Origin: Calditrichia bacterium
Lineage (GTDB): Bacteria; Calditrichota; Calditrichia; Calditrichales; Calditrichaceae
Direction of reading: 5' to 3'
Assembly (NCBI GenBank): GCA_026983775.1
Contig: JALSTK010000062.1
Location: 1 to 64,000 of the forward strand
Length of the DNA: 64,000 nt
The translations under genes were made by a program, and so were the position numbers. Shown here in pieces: positions 47,346-55,712 of the stretch. How positions within the stretch are numbered: position 1 is the first letter of the stretch; each line of letters opens with the position of its first letter. The notes beneath the pieces are model-generated. The model was not told where the DNA came from, made no database searches, and saw nothing but the letters and a program-made list of their open reading frames with translations.

Positions 47346-48680
47346 TCAATGGCCAGGTTTAAGTATGAATGCCTGGTAGGGTAAAATGGCTTCTTTATTA
47401 AATAATCTTTCAGAATTAAACAGAATTTCGTAGGAGGAAAATCGGGGTACGATTTCGGATGAAAGGGTTTCATCCCCAAAATGAATCACTACTCTCAGCT
47501 CCTCCTTATCATAGATAAGAAGTGTATCTTCATGCGGATGATCAACCGGCTGCAGCTTTTTGGAGGAGAGGGCCGGATATTCTTTCCGCAATCGGACGAG
47601 GCGCTTAATAAGATCCATCATCCGGCGGTCCACACGCTGCCAGTCGATGGTATCCTTTTCAAACAGGGACAGGTATCGATCGGCGCCTGTTTCCTGACCG
47701 TTATATATCAAGGGTATGCCGTCGATGGTAAAAATAAATGTCAAATATGCAGGCAGGGCTTCTCTGCCGAAAACCTCCATGGCCCGCGGTTTATCATGAT
47801 TCTCTAAAAAACGTAAAAAAATACTATTTTGAGGATAGGTTTGGGATTTCAAAAGCACCCAATCCGTTAAAATTTTAGCCTTTTTTTGTCCCTGAGCCAC
47901 CATTTTCATTAATTCATACAGGCTCCAGTCATAGGTGGCATGAAAAGCCTGTTGGTGAAGAAAGGGACTTTCCCATTCTGCCAAAAGAAAAACATCCTTT
48001 TTCACTTTCCTGATCCGGGGAACAGCCCATTCCCAGAATTCAATCGGGACCATTCCGGCCACATCACAACGATACCCATCCACATCAAATTTTTCAATCC
48101 AGTAGCGCATAATTTTAAGAACATGGCGCCAGGTGGCCTGGCTGGAGTAGTTCAGATCAGCCACATCGGACCAGTCGGCAATTTTTCGTTTGGCCGCTCC
48201 CTGCCGATCATACTGTACCAACTCCGGTTTGGCGGCCAATTCTTTATAATCGGGAGCTATGTGATTCAATACCATGTCGAGGATGACTTTCATGTTTAAA
48301 TCATGGGCCTTGCGTACCAACTGTATAAATTCATCCTCGCTGCCGTATTCGGGGTTCACATGGAAATAATCCCGAACGGCATAAGGGCTGCCCAGGCTTC
48401 CTTTTCTTCCTTTATGACCGATGGGATAGATCGGCATAAGCCAGATCAGATCGATACCCATGGCTTGCAATTCATCCAGGCGCCGGGTTAGCCCTTTAAA
48501 ATCACCTTGTTGTGAATAGGCCCTTACATAGACTTCGTAGAGCGTTTTTCCTGCCAGCCATTCCGGCAATTGGGGACCGGGATATTGAGACAGATCATGA
48601 AATTCCTTTTCCATGCCAAATAAGCTGATACCGGAAACAACGGATTTAAATATAGATTCTCTTTTAGCGGCCATGGCCAT
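47346..48680 (-). CDS. GH13 glycoside hydrolase, probably intracellular or periplasmic
   Basis: 444 aa from ATG 48680 (or 442 from 48674), overlapping the TrmB gene by up to 17 nt; no clear SD, so translation is probably coupled. The catalytic barrel starts with YEVYVRAYSQQGDFKGL and carries IDLIWLMPIYPIG, DMVLNH, GYRCDVAG (Asp nucleophile), LLAEWE (Glu acid/base) and LENHDKPRA (Asp). A short C-terminal beta-domain follows. There is no evident signal peptide. It likely degrades imported maltodextrins to smaller sugars. Maltogenic amylase, alpha-glucosidase and trehalose-related activities are all possible in this branch. Confidence 0.87.
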   Translation of the reverse strand: MAMAAKRESIFKSVVSGISLFGMEKEFHDLSQYPGPQLPEWLAGKTLYEVYVRAYSQQGDFKGLTRRLDELQAMGIDLIWLMPIYPIGHKGRKGSLGSPYAVRDYFHVNPEYGSEDEFIQLVRKAHDLNMKVILDMVLNHIAPDYKELAAKPELVQYDRQGAAKRKIADWSDVADLNYSSQATWRHVLKIMRYWIEKFDVDGYRCDVAGMVPIEFWEWAVPRIRKVKKDVFLLAEWESPFLHQQAFHATYDWSLYELMKMVAQGQKKAKILTDWVLLKSQTYPQNSIFLRFLENHDKPRAMEVFGREALPAYLTFIFTIDGIPLIYNGQETGADRYLSLFEKDTIDWQRVDRRMMDLIKRLVRLRKEYPALSSKKLQPVDHPHEDTLLIYDKEELRVVIHFGDETLSSEIVPRFSSYEILFNSERLFNKEAILPYQAFILKPGH

Positions 48681-49533
48681 TGTGTTTACCGTAATTACCG
48701 TTAGACAGGATTTCCAATGCATCCTGATTATATTCATTTAATAATAGGCCTAAATTCTCGAATCCGCTGCTTTCCATGCTGGTTACTACCGAGCCCACAT
48801 CCACGTTCTGACGCAAGCCGAAAAGAGTTATATCCAGGATCAGATGATTGGTAGCAATATCTACGATGGCTTTGTTATCGGTCCAGGCCGTCTTTTTCAG
48901 ATGTTTATCGTCCGCTTCTCCCATCAACAATTCATGCTGATCAATAACTAATATAATCTTGCGATCCCATATTCTTGCCAATTCTTTATCGGGTATATTA
49001 TAGCTGTATACGGTCGCTTTTTTTATCTTGAGCGGTGTGAAGGAGAAGGCAATAACCCGGACTCCCCTGCGAATCGCTTCTTCTAAGTCCTCCTCAAGTT
49101 TCTTGCACTCCCGTTCCCACAAAGAAACATAGATCGAATTTTTGGCCCGTCCGATCATTTCCCGCGCCTTATGCAGTAAATTGCGATATCCGACGATGTT
49201 CCATAAATGCCCCGGTTCTATTTCGGTGTGAAATTTCTTAAGCGATTCTTTGGCTTCTTCGATTCGTTCTTTGAATTGTCTGCCTAATAATTCAAAAAGC
49301 TGGTCCGGAGGCAAAGGAACGTAGCGTTCCGGTTTGGTATATAAGGCATTTACCGCACCAATCCGTTCCAACTTGCGGATAATATCATAAATCGCTGAAC
49401 GGGGAACACCCGAATTTTTACTTAACTCGTAGCGGGTAACCGGACTGTTTTGCAGAAGGGCCAGATAAGCCTTGGCCTCATATGTAGTAAAGCCCAATTT
49501 TTTAATTTTTTCGGCAATTCTTTCATCAGTCAT
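48664..49533 (-). CDS. TrmB-family sugar-responsive transcriptional regulator
   Basis: 289 aa. An N-terminal TrmB winged helix-turn-helix (about 5-75: KLGFTTYEAKAYLALLQN, RYELSKNSGVPRSAIYDII, KLERIGAV) is followed by a coiled-coil (PPDQLFELLGRQFKERIEEA) and a phospholipase-D-like effector domain (about 105-250: AREMIGRAKNSIYVSLWE, AIRRGVRVIAFSFTP). TrmB proteins are best known from archaea, where they control maltose/trehalose ABC transporter genes by binding sugars. Its position inside a MalFG/GH13 operon fits the same job. A candidate palindromic operator is at 55616-55638. The SD GAGGTGA is 3 nt after the esterase stop. Confidence 0.92.
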   Translation of the reverse strand: MTDERIAEKIKKLGFTTYEAKAYLALLQNSPVTRYELSKNSGVPRSAIYDIIRKLERIGAVNALYTKPERYVPLPPDQLFELLGRQFKERIEEAKESLKKFHTEIEPGHLWNIVGYRNLLHKAREMIGRAKNSIYVSLWERECKKLEEDLEEAIRRGVRVIAFSFTPLKIKKATVYSYNIPDKELARIWDRKIILVIDQHELLMGEADDKHLKKTAWTDNKAIVDIATNHLILDITLFGLRQNVDVGSVVTSMESSGFENLGLLLNEYNQDALEILSNGNYGKHNGHGR

Positions 49534-49536
49534 AAT

Positions 49537-50673
49537 TCACCTCGTTAAAAGAAACGTTAAAGCCCCTGACAGATGAGCCCGCCAGTTCCCCCAGTTGTGG
49601 CCTTCGTGAAAGGGTTTTATTTCGAATAGTACATTTTTCTTTTGCAGAATTTTTTGCAGACGAGTCTGGACAACTTGTTGATTTTCAAAGGTACCGTAGT
49701 CCGAATAAATCCGCAATCCTTTTTTGAAAGAGGTTGCTTTTAGCACGTCAAGCACCTTTTCCTGTTCAACCCAGATGGAGGCCGATTGGGCAAAGATTCC
49801 ACTCAAGCTGCGTTGATAATCCTTTAAGGAATAGAGTGCCGTCAAACCACCCAATGAAGCGCCACCCATGAATAACGGTTCGCGTCCACTGATATGTTTC
49901 TCTTTTTTCAGAAAAGGCAGTAACTCTTTAAAAACCATTTTTAAGTAGGCATCGTCCAACCCATATTCGTGCATTCGTTTTACAGGATTTATAAAGACGG
50001 CCTTAAGGGCCGGAATTTGATTTTGTCCGATCAGGTTATCCAGAATAATATTGGCACCGGCCAATTGCAGATAATCCTGCCCGTCATTGAACAAAATCAG
50101 CGGTGCGTTTGGTCCGGCCGAAGGATGATGGTAAAATAGTATTTCCCGTTGATTATGCAAAAATTTGCTTTCAAATTGAATGCTGTCCAGTGGGGTTACC
50201 CCGCTTTTTTTTCTTAGCAGAATTTCCTGCGGAAAGTGATAGTCGGGCATGGTTAACACGGAATTGTATCCATACCCTCCCCTATCCCGAAGCGGGTTTA
50301 GAGGATCAAGAAGATACTTTTTATCCAGTACAAACTTATACTCCAGCCGGCTATCCGTAGGATAAACCTGACGAATATACCAGTACATCGTTCCCACAAT
50401 ATGCTTCATCGGCAGAGAGTCCGGCTTCCAGGAAGTCATATCTCCGCTAAGGTAAACCGTCTTTTCACTATTGTTTTTAAAAACAAAGTAAACCACACTG
50501 TCTTTTTTAACGGGAATTTCCCGCTGGGCCCGAATATATTTTTCGATTTTACTTTCCCGCTGCGTTTTCTGGGAATCCTTTAAGTCCGATAACATACGGA
50601 CGAATTCATCCTGTCCGGCAGAACAGGCCATAAAGAGAAAAATAAAAAAACCGAATAATAGTATATTCCTCAT
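49537..50673 (-). CDS. Esterase-family lipoprotein (enterochelin esterase-like, with E-set domain)
   Basis: 378 aa. Lipoprotein signal with lipobox LFMAC near residue 17. Residues about 60-145 form a CBM48/E-set-like Ig domain (VYLSGDMTSWKPDS, RLEYKFVLDKKYLLDPLN). An alpha/beta-hydrolase of the Fes/esterase D type follows from about 170, with the nucleophile elbow GGASLGG, a probable acid Asp in YSDYG and the histidine in FHEGHNWGNW. Substrates in this family include acylated sugars and siderophores; the operon suggests an esterified glucan or maltodextrin. It is placed between MalG and TrmB with 3-nt gaps, so it is fully embedded in the operon. Confidence 0.82.
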   Translation of the reverse strand: MRNILLFGFFIFLFMACSAGQDEFVRMLSDLKDSQKTQRESKIEKYIRAQREIPVKKDSVVYFVFKNNSEKTVYLSGDMTSWKPDSLPMKHIVGTMYWYIRQVYPTDSRLEYKFVLDKKYLLDPLNPLRDRGGYGYNSVLTMPDYHFPQEILLRKKSGVTPLDSIQFESKFLHNQREILFYHHPSAGPNAPLILFNDGQDYLQLAGANIILDNLIGQNQIPALKAVFINPVKRMHEYGLDDAYLKMVFKELLPFLKKEKHISGREPLFMGGASLGGLTALYSLKDYQRSLSGIFAQSASIWVEQEKVLDVLKATSFKKGLRIYSDYGTFENQQVVQTRLQKILQKKNVLFEIKPFHEGHNWGNWRAHLSGALTFLLTR

Positions 50674-50676
50674 CGT

Positions 50677-51522
50677 TTATCCTTTAACGCTGCCTAAAGT
50701 TAATCCGGAAACCAGCCAACGACTCAAGCTGAGAAATAAAATAACAACCGGAATACTGACCACGATAGCCCCTGCCGAGTAAAGCCCCCAGGCTACTTCC
50801 ATGTTGGAAGAGAACATCTTTAATCCCATGGGCAGGGTAAACAGATCCTGATCCTGAATAAGTACGGCTGCCACCAGATATTCCGACCAGGCGGTCATGA
50901 AAGAAAACAGAGCCGTAATGGCTAAAGCGGGTAAGGCCAACGGTAAAATCACCCGGTAAAAAGTTACCAGAGGGCCGGCTCCGTCGATTGTTGCCGCTTC
51001 TTCCAGACTGAACGGAATCGTATCGTAATAGCCCTTCATCTGCCAGACGGTAAAGGGCAAGGCAGTGGCCGAATAGGCAATAATCAATCCCCAGTAACTA
51101 TCGTAAGCACCGATATGAATCAGCATGATAAAAAGCGGTAGTAAAAGCATGGTTACCGGAAACATCTGGGTCATGATCAAACCCATCATGGAGGCATCAC
51201 GTAATTTGAATGCATAGCGGGAGAAGGCGTAACCCGCCGTGGCGGCCAGAGAAACCGCAAATACGGTTACGGCAACGGAAATGATCAGGCTGTTCATCAT
51301 CCAACGTAAAAAAGGCTGATGAACGAACAGATCCACATAGGTCTGAAAGGTGTAATTATGAGGAATAATAGCCAGAGATTTGCTCAGCAAACGGTCTCCC
51401 GGACGAAGGGAGATGGAAAAAACCACCAAAATGGGATAGATACTGAATAAGGAAAACAGACTCAGCACAGCATAAGCGATTACTTTACGAATTCCCGATA
51501 ATTTCTTGACTCCCGCTGCCAT
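50677..51522 (-). CDS. Carbohydrate ABC transporter permease, MalG-like
   Basis: 281 aa with six membrane segments. The cytoplasmic EAA loop reads EEAATIDGAGPLVTFYRV, followed by LPLALPALAITALF, which is the coupling-helix motif of CUT1 sugar permeases. Length and topology match MalG. It pairs with the permease at 51546 (gap 23 nt) and the binding protein at 52438 to import malto-oligosaccharides across the inner membrane. No ATPase gene is found in the operon; a shared MsmX/MalK-type ATPase elsewhere is expected. The SD GAAGGAA precedes the ATG. Confidence 0.93.
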   Translation of the reverse strand: MAAGVKKLSGIRKVIAYAVLSLFSLFSIYPILVVFSISLRPGDRLLSKSLAIIPHNYTFQTYVDLFVHQPFLRWMMNSLIISVAVTVFAVSLAATAGYAFSRYAFKLRDASMMGLIMTQMFPVTMLLLPLFIMLIHIGAYDSYWGLIIAYSATALPFTVWQMKGYYDTIPFSLEEAATIDGAGPLVTFYRVILPLALPALAITALFSFMTAWSEYLVAAVLIQDQDLFTLPMGLKMFSSNMEVAWGLYSAGAIVVSIPVVILFLSLSRWLVSGLTLGSVKG

Positions 51523-51545
51523 TGAAAATATTCCTTCAATTTAGT

Positions 51546-52436
51546 TTAATAGACATTTTCCGTTGCTTTGGTACGGTTGATAAATTTCCAGCCGAAAATC
51601 AGCAATGTACCAAAAATAATCATGGAAAAGGCCGCGGCATATCCCATTCGAAAATAGGTAAATCCCGCCTTATAGACCCAGGATACTAAAATATGAGTCG
51701 TATCAGCCGGCTCGCCTCCGTTACTGACCAGCCAAACCACGTTAAAATTATTGAATGTCCAGATCACACCCAGTGTTATGGCCGGAACCATTACCGGTTT
51801 CAGCAAAGGAACGGTAATATTTTTAAACTGGGTCCAGCGTGAAGCGCCGTCTATTTCCGCAGCTTCGTATAAACTGGATGGGATACTTTGCAAACCTCCC
51901 AGGGCGATGATCATCATAAAGGGAAAGCCCAGCCAGATATTGGTAATCAGACAGGCGGCAAAAGCCCCCCATTCCGTTGATAACCAGGGTACCTGAATAC
52001 CGACCAGCTTATCCAACAGCAAGTTAATCGCTCCGTATTCACTATTGAACATTCCCCGCCAGGTCAGGGCGGTAATATACTGCGGTACAGCCCAGGGTAA
52101 AATAAGCAGGGTTCTAAAAACCGATTTGCCCTTTATATTTTCATTAATAATCAAGGCCAGCATGACTCCGATCCCTACATGAAAGATCAGGTTCAGAACC
52201 GTCCAAAGCACGGTTTTAAAGAAAAAGTACCAAAAGGTCGACTCGGTAATGACTCCTATATAATTGCGTAAACCGGAGAAATGATAGTCTTTGAAATGCG
52301 TCAGATTCATATCGGTAAAAGAGATGACCACATTATAAATAAATGGATATAAGACAACCAGGGCCATAACGATCATGGCCGGCATGACATACAGATAGAT
52401 CAACCGGTTATTTTTAGTATAAGATAGAGTATTCAT
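51546..52436 (-). CDS. Sugar ABC transporter permease, MalF-like
   Basis: 296 aa with six membrane segments, the compact form of MalF that lacks the large periplasmic P2 loop of enteric MalF. The EAA motif is EAAEIDGASRWTQFKNI followed by TVPLLKP. An N-terminal segment RLIYLYVMPAMIVMALVV and the conserved LILPWAVPQYI are typical of CUT1 permeases. It starts 1 nt after the binding-protein stop, with its SD inside that gene, and is followed by MalG. It forms the heterodimeric channel of a maltodextrin importer. Confidence 0.93.
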   Translation of the reverse strand: MNTLSYTKNNRLIYLYVMPAMIVMALVVLYPFIYNVVISFTDMNLTHFKDYHFSGLRNYIGVITESTFWYFFFKTVLWTVLNLIFHVGIGVMLALIINENIKGKSVFRTLLILPWAVPQYITALTWRGMFNSEYGAINLLLDKLVGIQVPWLSTEWGAFAACLITNIWLGFPFMMIIALGGLQSIPSSLYEAAEIDGASRWTQFKNITVPLLKPVMVPAITLGVIWTFNNFNVVWLVSNGGEPADTTHILVSWVYKAGFTYFRMGYAAAFSMIIFGTLLIFGWKFINRTKATENVY

Positions 52437-52437
52437 C

Positions 52438-53697
52438 CTATTCCCTGTTTTCCCGGATTAATTTCTCGGCCAGATCCTGCATCTTTTGTGCTGCCTCTTT
52501 TGGAGATAGCCTGCCGGTGAAGATACTCTGATAAGCCGGACGCATGGCATCGAAAATCCAGCGCATTTCCGTCACTACCGGCATCCGTTTGCCAACCATC
52601 ATTTGATCGATGGAATGCTGAATGAGAGAATCATTTTTAACAAGAGGGCTGTTGTAGGCCTGAGTAAGCGAAGGTATGGAGGCGCCCAATCTGGTAAATC
52701 GTAATTCAGTATCAACGCTGGTTAAAAAACGGACCAATTTTACAACCATCTTCAGCTTCGCTCCCTTTAGATTTTTATTGATCGAATACCCCATGGGAGA
52801 AACCAGAGGGGTCGGCCAGAGACCCGTTTCATCGATCCTGGGAATCCGACTGATACCGATATGCATACCGGCTTTTAAATAGGTTCCCCATGACCAGGGA
52901 CCGTTAATGATCATCGCCGAAAGACCATCTTTGAATAGGGCGTTGGCCACTTCGTAATCACATTCTTTGGGAATAATTTTGTACTTGTTGGCCAGATCGT
53001 AAATCAATTGTGCCGCTTTAACCGTAGCCGGAGTGTTCAGCGTCGGGTGAAATTGACTGTCAAAAATCCAGCCTCCGTAACCGCCGATAAAAGGGATCGC
53101 AAAAAAGGGTTCGGTATAATTCCAGGCCAGGGCATAGTGATCGGGTTTCCCATCATGATTGTCATCCCGGGTAAGTTTTTTGCCCATAGCAATTAATTCG
53201 GAAAAAGTCTGTGGGGGTTTCTTAATAATATCTTTATTGTAAACCAGACATAAATGATTACCGATCCGATCGGCGATTTGATATAAATGTCCCCGAAACC
53301 AGGTATTGGCCGGAAACGGCTTTTCTAAAAACCGGGACAGATAGGACTGATCAAATAAATCTTCCATGGGACGAATCACATCCAGCTCAACCATAGGTCC
53401 GATATTATCACTGGCCCCATGAAGTAAAGCCGGCCCTTTTCCGGCCAATGAAGAGATAATGAAATTGGTCCTGGCCTCTTCCGGAGCATAGAACAGTTGC
53501 CGGAAAGAGTATTGTGGATAACTTGTGGAAAACTTGTGTAAAAGTGAGTCCAGCAGGCTTCTTTCAATAGGCCGCATGGAGCTCCAGATGGTGATTTTTT
53601 CTTTTTTGGGGCCACAACCCGTTGATATTAATATGGTTAGCAAAATCAGGGATAAGAGCGGCAGCCGTTTATTCTTTGTTAAGTTTCTATTAGACAC
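52438..53697 (-). CDS. Maltose-type ABC transporter substrate-binding lipoprotein
   Basis: 419 aa. GTG start at 53697 and lipobox ISTGC around residue 28. The mature part is a family 1 solute-binding protein: ITIWSSMRPIERSLLDSLLH at the N-terminus, KGPALLHGASDNIGPM, the ANALFKDGLSAMIINGPWSW segment (standard A-F-x-x-G-x-A-A-M-x-I-x-G-x-W) and VSPMGYSINKN. It captures malto-oligosaccharides in the periplasm for the MalFG-like permease that follows 1 nt later. It is 46 nt after the symporter gene; only a weak SD (TAAGTGAG) is seen. Confidence 0.92.
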   Translation of the reverse strand: MSNRNLTKNKRLPLLSLILLTILISTGCGPKKEKITIWSSMRPIERSLLDSLLHKFSTSYPQYSFRQLFYAPEEARTNFIISSLAGKGPALLHGASDNIGPMVELDVIRPMEDLFDQSYLSRFLEKPFPANTWFRGHLYQIADRIGNHLCLVYNKDIIKKPPQTFSELIAMGKKLTRDDNHDGKPDHYALAWNYTEPFFAIPFIGGYGGWIFDSQFHPTLNTPATVKAAQLIYDLANKYKIIPKECDYEVANALFKDGLSAMIINGPWSWGTYLKAGMHIGISRIPRIDETGLWPTPLVSPMGYSINKNLKGAKLKMVVKLVRFLTSVDTELRFTRLGASIPSLTQAYNSPLVKNDSLIQHSIDQMMVGKRMPVVTEMRWIFDAMRPAYQSIFTGRLSPKEAAQKMQDLAEKLIRENRE

Positions 53698-53743
53698 TCA
53701 CTTAAGCCGATTTTTAATTTTGTTGATAAGTTATGATCGTACA

Positions 53744-55558
53744 CTAATCTTCCACTTTGACCTCGGAAGAGAGGTGACGAAACCAGTTAAAATATAAGCC
53801 GATCGATAATAAGATCAGAATTCCCGATAACCAGAGCATTTCATCCCATCTTTTTAAAATAATCGTCATGCCCGTTAAAAATAAAACAACCTGCCAGGGC
53901 ACGGCAAAAAATGTAGAAAGAATATCACGACGATTTTCTTTATTGATCTGTTTCATGGTTTCGGGAATGATCTCTTTGCGTACAGGTTTCCAAAAGCCGA
54001 AGGGCCTGGTGCGCTTATAAAATTCGGACAGAACTTTTATATCGGTTGGCTGCGAAGCATAGGTTGCGATGATCATACCGATTAATGAAAATGATGTGGC
54101 AATGATAAAGGCGTAATATTCCGGAATATGGGGCAAAAAGAGTCTCTGTAAAACAGCTGCCGTCATACCGGTAATCGTCCCAGCGGCAAAACCGTATCCG
54201 TTCATACGCCACCAGTACCAGCGAGCCATAGTGGGAATCAGTAAACCGGCGCCCAGGCTGGAAGTAATCCAGCCCCAGATTTCATTGATATTTTTAATCA
54301 GCAGCATAAACCCCAAACCCAGGATCACAATTATAATGGAGGACCATCTGCTATGGCGCAACAATTGTTTCTCTGTGGCTTTGGGATTCAGATAAGTTTG
54401 ATAGATATCTTTTACCCAGTAAGCGGCGCCGGCATTTACGGTGGAATCGAAGGTGGACATGGCGGCTGCCATCAGGCCCGCAACCAGCAAACCTTTTAAT
54501 CCGAAAGGAACCATTTCGTTGATAACCACCGGCAGAACCTTTTCCGGGTCCTGAATAACCCCCTGCTGTGTTCCCAGAACCACTCCCATGATGGCAATAG
54601 CGGCAATAAACGGCCAGCGGAAGGATAGTAAGAAGGTCCAGAACAGAGAGAGCAGCCCGGACTCACGGTCACTTCTGGAAGCAAAGAAGCGCTGAATCAT
54701 ATATTGTGAAGTACCGCCGCTACCTTCGATTATCACCTTGATGAGATAAAATAGGATAACAATCCCAAACAAGTTGTAAATGGAATAGGCCGAATTCGCC
54801 GGAAGATTCAGACTCCAATGCGGAATGACACTGGTCCAGGCTTCCCTCGTGGTATTCAGAGCCATAAAACCTCCCTCACGTAAGGGTACGGATACCTGGA
54901 AGGCCTCGGGAAGATTAAATTTAAAAAAGGCCACGGCACAGATATAGAAAATCGTACCGAAAATAAGCAACCCCTGGAAGACATCGGTCCAGACCACTCC
55001 GTACAGTCCGCTTGCCACGGTGTAGATCATAGCCAGCACAATCATCAGAGTTGCAGCCCAAAATTGAGAAGACAAACCCAAATAGTCGGGAATTCCCAGG
55101 AATTCTCCCACAAATTTCCCTGATCCGATGGCAAAATAGGTAATCATGGCGATGGTGACGATGATGATTGAAAAAGCTGCGACCAGGCGGGCCACATCGC
55201 CCTGTTTTCCTTTTCCAAAACGGAAATGCATCCATTCCGCCAAAGTCATCACTTCGGCCCGCCGATTCCATTTTCCCTGGAAAATCATCAGAAAGGCCAT
55301 GATCAAAGTGACGCCGCCGCGAATTTCAATAAAAAATCCACTGGCACCTAATGCGAATACGAATGCCGTATTAATCATCGTCCCGCTGACATCCAGGTTG
55401 GAAGACATACCCGATGCACCGAGAGCCCACCAGGGCAAAGTCCGTTTACCTAGGAAGTAAGAATCAATGCCGCTCGAAGCCTTTTTCTGAAAGTAAAGGC
55501 CGACAAAAATCATTCCGATCAGATACAGTACGACGATTCCATAGTCAAAGAAAGACAT
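53744..55558 (-). CDS. Sodium/solute symporter (SSS family)
   Basis: 604 aa with about 13-14 membrane segments. The SSS signature region GRRTLPWWALGASGMSSNLD-type start (here GKRTLPWWALGASGMSSN), MTLAEWMHFRFGK, GLYGVVWTDVFQG and AAMSTFDSTVNAGAAYWVKD are all recognised. It imports a small solute, likely a sugar such as glucose or maltose given the operon, driven by Na+. It is the first gene of the sugar operon, with a strong SD (GAGGAGA), a TATAAT box at 55580-55585 and a palindrome at 55616-55638 upstream. An extended C-terminal part (about 500-604) adds two more membrane spans. Confidence 0.9.
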   Translation of the reverse strand: MSFFDYGIVVLYLIGMIFVGLYFQKKASSGIDSYFLGKRTLPWWALGASGMSSNLDVSGTMINTAFVFALGASGFFIEIRGGVTLIMAFLMIFQGKWNRRAEVMTLAEWMHFRFGKGKQGDVARLVAAFSIIIVTIAMITYFAIGSGKFVGEFLGIPDYLGLSSQFWAATLMIVLAMIYTVASGLYGVVWTDVFQGLLIFGTIFYICAVAFFKFNLPEAFQVSVPLREGGFMALNTTREAWTSVIPHWSLNLPANSAYSIYNLFGIVILFYLIKVIIEGSGGTSQYMIQRFFASRSDRESGLLSLFWTFLLSFRWPFIAAIAIMGVVLGTQQGVIQDPEKVLPVVINEMVPFGLKGLLVAGLMAAAMSTFDSTVNAGAAYWVKDIYQTYLNPKATEKQLLRHSRWSSIIIVILGLGFMLLIKNINEIWGWITSSLGAGLLIPTMARWYWWRMNGYGFAAGTITGMTAAVLQRLFLPHIPEYYAFIIATSFSLIGMIIATYASQPTDIKVLSEFYKRTRPFGFWKPVRKEIIPETMKQINKENRRDILSTFFAVPWQVVLFLTGMTIILKRWDEMLWLSGILILLSIGLYFNWFRHLSSEVKVED

Positions 55559-55579
55559 CTATTTCTCCTCTGGATGAAC

Positions 55580-55585
55580 ATTATA
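55580..55585 (-). promoter_or_regulatory. -10 promoter box of the alpha-glucan operon
   Basis: A perfect TATAAT on the minus strand lies 21 nt upstream of the symporter ATG. The matching -35 position (TAATCT, 17-bp spacer) is poor, which fits a promoter that needs an activator. Confidence 0.5.
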
Positions 55586-55615
55586 CCAAGGGCAGAAAGG
55601 ACAGATTACCTGACT

Positions 55616-55638
55616 GACCAATTAAAAATTAATTGGTC
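55616..55638. promoter_or_regulatory. Perfect palindrome, candidate TrmB operator
   Basis: The arms GACCAATTAA and TTAATTGGTC are exact inverted copies separated by 3 nt. The site is about 30 nt upstream of the TATAAT box of the sugar operon, which encodes a TrmB regulator. It has no T-tract and follows a separate terminator, so it looks like an operator rather than a terminator. The link to TrmB is inference. Confidence 0.5.
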
Positions 55639-55663
55639 GGTATGATAATCTGATTCATATAAA

Positions 55664-55694
55664 ATATGCCGATCCCAAAAAGGGACCGGCATAT
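55664..55694 (-). terminator. Rho-independent terminator after the 55713 gene
   Basis: On the minus strand ATATGCCGGTCCC, loop TTTTT, GGGATCGGCATAT (13-bp stem with one G-T pair) is followed by TTTATAT. It separates the surface-protein gene from the downstream sugar operon. Confidence 0.85.
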
Positions 55695-55712
55695 AGCATA
55701 AAAGATTCCCGA

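Noticed and set aside
55616-55638. Palindrome considered as a terminator of the 55713 gene
   Set aside because: A separate, better terminator with a T-tract lies at 55664-55694, and the palindrome has no T-run.
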